The position numbers were made by a program, and so were the translations under genes. Positions 1 through 4,641 of a stretch of 6,901 bases of DNA are shown here, piece after piece (position 1 is the first letter of the stretch; each line of letters starts with the position of its first letter). The notes below the pieces were generated by a model. It was given only the letters and a program-made list of their open reading frames with translations. It did not search any database and was not told the DNA's origin. The stretch comes from Prosthecobacter sp. (lineage in GTDB: Bacteria > Verrucomicrobiota > Verrucomicrobiia > Verrucomicrobiales > Verrucomicrobiaceae), in contig JAIWOJ010000115.1 of NCBI GenBank assembly GCA_020216965.1, positions 1 to 6,901 on the forward strand. Direction: 5' to 3'.

Positions 1-375
1 AATCCGCAGACTTACGGCGGCTGGAGTGCCACCAACCTGCCACCCTCCTCCGCCGCGCCTCATCAGGACGCGAATGGCAACGGCATCCCGAACCTGATCG
101 AGTTCATCGCCCCGCAGCCGCTCAGTGTGCTGTTTGACAATGGAATTGCCACACTCACGCTTAGCCGTAACAGCGCTGCCCGCGGTGTAACGCTCATCGT
201 CGAGTTCAGCGAAAACCTGATCGCCTGGGAACCACTGGCCACTTCTGTCAACGGAGCACCGCCCACCGGCCCAGCGAGCATCACTGAAAGCAGTGGCACC
301 ATTCGCACGCTGCTGATCCAGCATCCCGCATTCCCATACCGGAGCTTTTATCGCGTGCGCGCCGTGATGCCATGA
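1..375 (+). CDS. C-terminal end of a large exported/surface protein (5' part outside window)
   Basis: The frame is open from base 1 to the TGA at 373-375, giving 124 visible residues; the start lies upstream of the window. A start at the GTG at 127 would cut off a clearly continuous reading frame, so I treat the whole stretch as coding. Around residues 23-35 there is an Asp/Asn/Gly-rich motif (DANGNGIPNLIEF) resembling the thrombospondin type 3 or dockerin-like calcium-binding segment that often precedes the last domain of large secreted proteins in Verrucomicrobiota and Planctomycetota. It is followed by a beta-strand-rich module containing 'VEFSENLIAWEPL', ending in 'SFYRVRA', a familiar C-terminal pattern in such proteins. 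No catalytic domain is visible, so the function of the full protein cannot be given. It is probably exported, but the signal peptide would lie off the window. The segment is C-rich on the coding strand, like the genes after 2464. Confidence 0.8.
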   Translation, partial: NPQTYGGWSATNLPPSSAAPHQDANGNGIPNLIEFIAPQPLSVLFDNGIATLTLSRNSAARGVTLIVEFSENLIAWEPLATSVNGAPPTGPASITESSGTIRTLLIQHPAFPYRSFYRVRAVMP

Positions 376-649
376 GGAGGAATAGCTTTAGCCGCTTCAC
401 AGACGAGCCAATGGCTTGCTTTAAGATGCCAGAAGGCAAAGAGCGAATCGGCCCTCACGGCTGAAGAACACTCTCTCTGATGAATTCAGGCCCTTGGAGC
501 CGTGGAGTCTGGAAAAAAGACCTACTCGGCTCTACAAACGGCCCTCCCTGGATGGAGATGCCAGGAATCGCGGGAAGATAGTTGCACGCTATTGCTGCGG
601 CTGCCAGTCTGGTGCCCCTTTTCCTCACCAACTTAACCTTCGGAAATTT
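376..649 (+). other. Intergenic leader before the oxidoreductase gene; probable promoter region, no site pinned down
   Basis: This is the longest non-coding gap in the window and the natural place for a promoter of the downstream gene block. A TTG-initiated extension of the oxidoreductase frame back to 494 exists, but its residues do not resemble the family and the Rossmann fold begins directly at 650. A Shine-Dalgarno-like AGGAGG lies at 375-380 with no start codon at a usable distance. An imperfect inverted repeat (GAGCCG at 497-502, CGGCTC at 527-532, with GTC 507-509 facing GAC 519-521) could fold in RNA but has no U-tract. TTGCAC at 580-585 could be a -35 box, but I see no good -10 box at the right distance. 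No tRNA or small RNA was recognised. Confidence 0.4.
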
Positions 650-1534
650 ATGAGCCAAACAATCGCCTTTGTCGGAGTCGGTCGCATGGGAGCCAATATG
701 GCCCGCCGCTTGAAAGACTGCGGCTTTTCCATCACCGCGGTGTATGATGTGAACCGGGAAGCTGCCACATCCCTGGCGGCGGAGCTTGGCTGTGCGGCCC
801 CGGAAAAGCTAGCGAACGTGACGGCAGCGGCCGATGTGATTTTTACCGTGGTGACGAATGATGCCGCGATGCGCGCGATCTTTTTTGATGCTGCAGACTC
901 TTTGTTGATGGGTGCTCAAGGTAAAATTTTTATCAACTGCGCGACGCTCTCCCCAGCCATCCACCGCGAAGTGGATGAGGCAGCCAAAAAAGTGGGCGCA
1001 CACAGCCTAGAGGCATGCATGGCCTCCAGCATCAGCCATGCGCGCGAGGGCAAGCTGTACCTGATGCTGGGCGGGGATGAGGCCGTGTATCAGCAAGTGC
1101 TGCCGATGATCGAGCAAATGAGCGTGAACCGCCGTTTTGTAGGCGGGCCTGGCCGTGCAGCGGAGGTGAAGGCGCTGGTAAATATGGTGATGAATATCAA
1201 CACCGCTGGTCTGGCTGAGGGGCTGGGGCTAGCTGCTGCCCTGGGGCATGATTTGGATATGATCCGAGAGGTCTTTTCCCAGACGGGGGCAAACAGCCGT
1301 GTGCTAGAGACAGACGGTGGCGATATGTGCGCACGGGAGCACGATTGCTGGTTCTCTGCCGAACATGCGGCCAAAGACAGCGGTATCGCCCAGGGGCTAG
1401 CGCGTGGAGTGGGGCTGAATCTGCCCCTGAATGATGCCACCACGGCCCAGTATGAAAAGATGGTCGCTCTGGGCTTGGGAGGTCTGGATAAATCAGGCAT
1501 CGCGGAACTCACCTTCAAAGGACGGCACGCTTAA
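650..1534 (+). CDS. NAD(P)-dependent beta-hydroxyacid dehydrogenase family oxidoreductase
   Basis: This 294-residue protein has the normal length and domain order of the 3-hydroxyisobutyrate / tartronate semialdehyde / 6-phosphogluconate dehydrogenase superfamily. Residues 5-21 carry the dinucleotide-binding loop GVGRMGANMA at the start of an N-terminal Rossmann domain. An all-helical C-terminal domain begins near residue 165. Lys174 with Asn178 (KALVN) matches the catalytic Lys-x3-Asn pair, and the later 'KD' at 242-243 and 'LDKSG' near 279-283 are also family features. The substrate-binding segment at 96-102 reads NCATLSP where relatives have D-x-S-S/T-x-x-P, so the usual substrate Ser is Ala98. 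The expected reaction is reversible NAD(P)H-dependent oxidation of a small hydroxy acid in the cytoplasm; the substrate cannot be named. I chose the ATG at 650 because the fold starts there; a weak GGA lies 5 bases before it. ygfZ follows after 9 bases, so co-transcription is likely. Confidence 0.9.
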   Translation: MSQTIAFVGVGRMGANMARRLKDCGFSITAVYDVNREAATSLAAELGCAAPEKLANVTAAADVIFTVVTNDAAMRAIFFDAADSLLMGAQGKIFINCATLSPAIHREVDEAAKKVGAHSLEACMASSISHAREGKLYLMLGGDEAVYQQVLPMIEQMSVNRRFVGGPGRAAEVKALVNMVMNINTAGLAEGLGLAAALGHDLDMIREVFSQTGANSRVLETDGGDMCAREHDCWFSAEHAAKDSGIAQGLARGVGLNLPLNDATTAQYEKMVALGLGGLDKSGIAELTFKGRHA

Positions 1535-1543
1535 GCTCCAGGC

Positions 1544-2467
1544 ATGGATTCTGATTTGCTGCAAAAAATCATGCACCAGGGCGCGTGGGTGGATCTCTCT
1601 AGCCTCGCGAAATGGCGGCTGAGTGGGGCAGACCGCGTGCGCTACCTGAACGGCCAGGTCACGAACGACGTGCGCTCTGCCAACAGTACCTCTGCGCTCC
1701 ATGCCTGCGTCACGAATGCCAAGGGCAGGATGGAAGGGGATGTCTTTATCCATGCCGCAGATGATAGCCTGTGGCTCGACGCTGCCCCCGACCTGCGTGA
1801 GCCGCTGGGGATGCGGCTAGAGCGCTACATCATCTCGGACGATGCCGTGCTGGAAGATGTGAGTGATGCCTGGCAGCTCTGGCATCGCCTCAGCCCTGCG
1901 GGGGTGAGCGATATGCCTGGGGGGTGCCCACCTGAGGTGCGCGGTCTCGCGGCAGAGCGTTTTGGCCGCCATGGGCGTGACTTTTGGCTCCCCACATCCA
2001 TGCCGCCAGACCTGCTGCTGACAGATGGCTGCCCCGTGCTCAGTGCCGCAGACGCCGAAACCCTGCGCATCCTCCAGCGTGTGCCCGCCTGGCCGTCGGA
2101 GATCAATGCCGACCGCTTTCCTCAAGAGGCCGGGCTGGAAAAAAGCTGCATGAGCTTCACCAAGGGCTGCTACATCGGCCAGGAAGTGCTCTCCCGGATC
2201 AAAACCACTGGCAAAATGCCCCACGAGCTAATCGCGTGGGAGAAGGATGGCGATACCACGGCTGTGCGAGCTAGCAGCAAGCTGTGGCTGGGTGAGCGTG
2301 AGGTGGGCCACATCACCAGCGCCGCTCTGCACCCTAGCACCCAGCGCTGGGTGGGGCTGGCCTATGTGCGTCAGGGTGCGGTGGCGCTGGATTCTGTGTT
2401 GCGGCTGGGAGATGCCCTGCCTAGTGTGGACCCACAGATCAAAATATCCGCTTTCCTGAATCAATGA
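1544..2467 (+). CDS. ygfZ: YgfZ/CAF17-like folate-binding protein (Fe-S cluster maintenance)
   Basis: This 307-residue protein is close to the usual length of YgfZ, a GcvT-like protein. The diagnostic motif K-G-C-Y-x-G-Q-E is intact at residues 207-214 (KGCYIGQE), with Cys209 matching the conserved reactive cysteine of E. coli YgfZ. The N-terminal half shows the typical pattern: 'DLSSLAKWRLSGADRVRYL' followed by 'NGQVTNDV', then 'TNAKGRMEGDVFI' near residues 57-69. Family knowledge: YgfZ binds tetrahydrofolate and helps repair or assemble certain 4Fe-4S enzymes, such as the tRNA methylthiotransferase MiaB, in the cytoplasm. The ATG at 1544 lies 9 bases after the oxidoreductase stop, and the stop overlaps the next ATG (ATGA at 2464-2467), which suggests translational coupling to the lipoprotein gene. 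No strong ribosome-binding site is visible; the only AGG lies too close to the start. The coding strand is G-rich, unlike the downstream genes. GcvT itself is longer and lacks this motif, so I favour YgfZ. Confidence 0.88.
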   Translation: MDSDLLQKIMHQGAWVDLSSLAKWRLSGADRVRYLNGQVTNDVRSANSTSALHACVTNAKGRMEGDVFIHAADDSLWLDAAPDLREPLGMRLERYIISDDAVLEDVSDAWQLWHRLSPAGVSDMPGGCPPEVRGLAAERFGRHGRDFWLPTSMPPDLLLTDGCPVLSAADAETLRILQRVPAWPSEINADRFPQEAGLEKSCMSFTKGCYIGQEVLSRIKTTGKMPHELIAWEKDGDTTAVRASSKLWLGEREVGHITSAALHPSTQRWVGLAYVRQGAVALDSVLRLGDALPSVDPQIKISAFLNQ

Positions 2468-2790
2468 GCCTGCCGCGCCTATTCCCCCTCCTCGCCTGCG
2501 CTTTCAGCATCAGTCTGCTTTCTTCCTGCCAGTTTGGTGAGCAGGCAGACGCCGTGAACCCCACCGTGGCAGAAATGGATGCCCTGGATGTGCGCTGGGG
2601 GCTGCCTCCTCGGAAGTCCAAGGGCGGACCACGCCGTGTGTTCCAGTACATCGACAATGGGCCACGCTCTGCCTCTGCTGCACCGGCGGCCAGTGCGCCC
2701 ACCCCTGCCGCACCTCCAGCCCGTGAGACGGTGAATTCCCCACCCCCTCAGCAGGCAGCGCCCGCTTCCGTGCCTGCCAACTTGCGCTGA
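2464..2790 (+). CDS. Small Pro/Ala-rich lipoprotein of unknown function
   Basis: This 108-residue protein begins with a signal peptide of the lipoprotein type: a basic residue at position 5, a hydrophobic core (about 6-19), then the lipobox L-S-S-C with Cys22 as the predicted lipidated residue. The residue after the cysteine is Gln, not Asp, so in the E. coli scheme nothing marks it for inner-membrane retention; whether that rule holds in this phylum is not known to me. The mature part has a short, perhaps folded section (about 30-65, including 'MDALDVRWGLPPRKSKGG' and 'VFQYIDNG') and then a disordered tail dominated by Ala, Pro and Ser. I recognise no family. Its ATG lies inside the ygfZ stop (ATGA), which supports coupled translation and makes it likely to be real. 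Together with the exported isomerase 27 bases downstream it suggests an envelope role, but this is inference from position only. Confidence 0.75.
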   Translation: MSLPRLFPLLACAFSISLLSSCQFGEQADAVNPTVAEMDALDVRWGLPPRKSKGGPRRVFQYIDNGPRSASAAPAASAPTPAAPPARETVNSPPPQQAAPASVPANLR

Positions 2791-2817
2791 GCCCGTCATC
2801 CCCCTCTTCGCTACCTC

Positions 2818-3729
2818 GTGAAAGCGTCCACTTCACCCCTGTTTGCCCTCGTCTTTCTGGCTGCATCCGCTGCTTTGCAGGGTCAGACTCTCTCTCCCAC
2901 GGTGACGCCTCCCGGCGCGCCTGCTGACCCCGTGCAGGGGCTTACCGCGCCAGACCTCCCTGCCATTGAGCGCATTGCCGATGAAGCACAGCGCAAGCTC
3001 TTTGAAGAGGTGGACCGTGCCGCTAGCCCGCCAGCGCCCGCGCGTAAAACCACGCTGAAAGCCCCCAAGCTCGCCGATCCTGCCACCTGGGCCAAGGACT
3101 CCCAACACAAAATCGCCGTCATGGAGATCAAGTTCGGCGGTGCCACGCAGACCGTCATGTTTGAGCTCTATCCTCAAGACGCCCCCATGACCGTCTCCAA
3201 CTTCCTGGACAACGTCGAAACGGGTGCCTACAAGGGGCTGGCCTTTCACCGAGCTATCGAAGGCTTCATCGTCCAGACGGGCGACCCGCTCAGCTCCGAT
3301 GAAGGCGCGCGCGATCGCTGGGGCACGGGTGGAGAGGGAAAAACGGTGCCCGCCGAGATTAAAAGACCCCACCGCCGGGGTGCCGTCGCCATGGGGCGGA
3401 GGAGTGATAAGGTCAATCCCAGCCGTCGCTCCAACGGCTACCAGTTTTATTTTGCCCTCGGCAACTATGGCCCCCTCGACGGCAAATACACCGTCTTTGG
3501 GCAGGTCATCTCCGGGATCGAGGTGCTTGAGCGCATTTCAAAAATGCCCGTGGACAGCAACGATTGCCCCATCGCACGCATTGAGATCAGCAGCGTCAAA
3601 GTCATCGACCACACCGGGCCGCTCTACGTCACAGAGGCTGCGACTGGGGCTGGCAATGGCAGCGATACCTACGTCAAGCCAGTGTCCGCCCACAGCGCCG
3701 TGGGTCGTTTCTTCCGGCGCATCTGGTAA
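2818..3729 (+). CDS. Exported cyclophilin-type peptidyl-prolyl cis-trans isomerase
   Basis: This 303-residue protein starts at a GTG with an N-terminal signal peptide: Lys2, hydrophobic stretch about 7-20, and a possible signal peptidase I site at A-S-A (16-18). A Pro/Ala-rich linker with a short helical part runs to about residue 96. The cyclophilin domain covers about 97-263. Key family segments are present: 'FHRAIEGFIVQTGD' at 143-156 with the catalytic Arg145 and Gln153, 'RRGAVAM' at 186-192, 'QFYFAL' at 209-214 and 'LDGKYTVFGQVISG' at 220-233. The usual G-S-Q-F is G-Y-Q-F here. The enzyme should speed up Xaa-Pro bond rotation in proteins folding outside the cytoplasm. A short tail of about 40 residues follows the domain and ends in basic and aromatic residues (GRFFRRIW). 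No in-frame ATG alternative keeps the signal peptide, which supports the GTG. It could be periplasmic or envelope-attached. lpxA follows after 39 bases. Confidence 0.9.
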   Translation: MKASTSPLFALVFLAASAALQGQTLSPTVTPPGAPADPVQGLTAPDLPAIERIADEAQRKLFEEVDRAASPPAPARKTTLKAPKLADPATWAKDSQHKIAVMEIKFGGATQTVMFELYPQDAPMTVSNFLDNVETGAYKGLAFHRAIEGFIVQTGDPLSSDEGARDRWGTGGEGKTVPAEIKRPHRRGAVAMGRRSDKVNPSRRSNGYQFYFALGNYGPLDGKYTVFGQVISGIEVLERISKMPVDSNDCPIARIEISSVKVIDHTGPLYVTEAATGAGNGSDTYVKPVSAHSAVGRFFRRIW

Positions 3730-3768
3730 CCTCCCACCCTCGCCAGCAGCGCGGATCGACTTTTCTCG

Positions 3769-4566
3769 ATGATTCATCCCACGGCGATCATCCACCCGGC
3801 GGCGGAGCTTGCCGCAGAGGTTTTCATCGGCCCTTACGCCATCCTCGATGGCCCGGTCAAAGTGGGTGCCGGCGTGCGCATTGAGGCCCATGCCCAGATC
3901 GTCGGGCGCGTCGAGATCGGCGCGGGCAGCTCCATCGGGCGCGCCGCCATCATCGGCGCAGATCCCCAGGACATCCACTTCCAGCCAGAGACGGATAGCG
4001 GCGTCATCCTCGGCCCGCGCAACATCATTCGCGAACACGTCACCATCCACCGTGGCAGCAAACCGGGCAGCTACACCCGCCTGGGCGAGGGCAATTTCCT
4101 CATGGCCGGTGCCCACCTCGCGCACGATGTGCAGTTGGGCGACCGCAACATCCTCGCCAATGCCTGCCTCCTCGCCGGGCACATCCAGGTGGGAAACAAC
4201 ACCTTCATCGGCGGCGGCGCGGTCTTCCATCAGTTCATCCGCATCGGAGACTCCTGCGTCATCCAGGGCAATGGCAGTTTTGGCAAAGACATCCCCCATT
4301 TCTCTGCCGCCATGCGCACCAACCGCATCACCGGCCTCAATGTCATCGGACTCCGCCGCCAGGGCTTTACCGCAGCCCAGCGTGCCGCCATCAAAGAGCT
4401 ATTCAAACTGCTCTTTTGCTCCGGCAAAAATCTCTCTCAAGCGCTCGCCATCGCCCGTGAGCGCGAATGGGATGAGCCCGCAGCCCGCCTGCTCGCCTTT
4501 GTCTCCGCCCCCAGCAAGCGCGGCATCTGCCCATGGCGTGGCGAAAGCGGCAGCGCAGAGGATTGA
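3769..4566 (+). CDS. lpxA: LpxA-type acyl-ACP--UDP-N-acetylglucosamine O-acyltransferase (or close paralog)
   Basis: This 265-residue protein has LpxA length and architecture: a left-handed beta-helix of hexapeptide repeats from residue 1 to about 190, then a helical C-terminal domain. LpxA transfers a 3-hydroxyacyl chain from acyl carrier protein to UDP-GlcNAc in the cytoplasm, the first step of lipid A synthesis. The catalytic His is kept at position 119 in 'AHLAHD' (E. coli His125), as are 'IREHVTIHRGS' (87-97), 'LAGH' (135-138), 'VFHQF' (152-156) and 'GLNVIGLRRQGF' (189-200). Gly167 aligns by hand with E. coli Gly173, the acyl-chain ruler, which suggests a long acyl chain. Differences: His70 replaces Lys76, Ile193 replaces Glu200 and Gln198 replaces Arg205; a ten-residue tail follows the usual end near residue 255. 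These make a second, specialised LpxA-like paralog possible. No lpxC, lpxD or fabZ is adjacent. No clear ribosome-binding site precedes the ATG. The coding strand is C-rich. Confidence 0.8.
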   Translation: MIHPTAIIHPAAELAAEVFIGPYAILDGPVKVGAGVRIEAHAQIVGRVEIGAGSSIGRAAIIGADPQDIHFQPETDSGVILGPRNIIREHVTIHRGSKPGSYTRLGEGNFLMAGAHLAHDVQLGDRNILANACLLAGHIQVGNNTFIGGGAVFHQFIRIGDSCVIQGNGSFGKDIPHFSAAMRTNRITGLNVIGLRRQGFTAAQRAAIKELFKLLFCSGKNLSQALAIAREREWDEPAARLLAFVSAPSKRGICPWRGESGSAED

Positions 4567-4582
4567 CCTCCCCTCCCCTTCC

Positions 4583-4615
4583 CTGCGAAATCGCCCGCCT
4601 GGCCGACGTTCGCAG
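4583..4615 (+). other. Perfect 7-bp inverted repeat (possible hairpin) in the cytochrome gene leader
   Basis: CTGCGAA at 4583-4589 is mirrored by TTCGCAG at 4609-4615. Inside it, GCC at 4593-4595 can pair with GGC at 4601-4603 around a five-base loop, extending the stem with small bulges. It sits between the lpxA stop (4566) and the cytochrome ATG (4642). No run of T follows, so it does not look like a factor-independent terminator. It may be an mRNA structure or a protein-binding dyad, or chance in GC-rich DNA. Confidence 0.3.
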
Positions 4616-4641
4616 CACACCGCGCGTATCCCATCCTGCCG

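Noticed and set aside
406..416. AGCC-AAT-GGCT mini-hairpin as a terminator of the first gene
   Set aside because: The stem has only four pairs with a three-base loop and only a short, broken T-rich stretch follows; too weak to call.
375..461. AGGAGG at 375-380 with a short reading frame ATG 411 to TGA (17 codons)
   Set aside because: The start lies about 30 bases from the Shine-Dalgarno motif, too far for initiation, and the peptide resembles nothing.
494..649. N-terminal extension of the oxidoreductase from a TTG at 494
   Set aside because: The added 52 residues do not look like the family, the Rossmann fold with its glycine-rich loop starts directly after the ATG at 650, and the resulting length (294) is normal.
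1544..2467. Glycine cleavage T-protein (GcvT)
   Set aside because: The protein is shorter than GcvT and carries the YgfZ-specific KGCYIGQE motif; no other glycine cleavage gene is nearby.
2400..2830. Replication terminus (dif-like site) at the strand-bias change
   Set aside because: The bias is C-rich again left of 376, so it is a local island rather than a replichore switch, and no XerC/XerD-type 28-base site was seen.
3538..4299. Open frame of 253 codons on the minus strand across the end of the isomerase gene and lpxA
   Set aside because: It overlaps two well-supported plus-strand genes and yields an Asp/Ala-rich product typical of antisense frames in GC-rich DNA.
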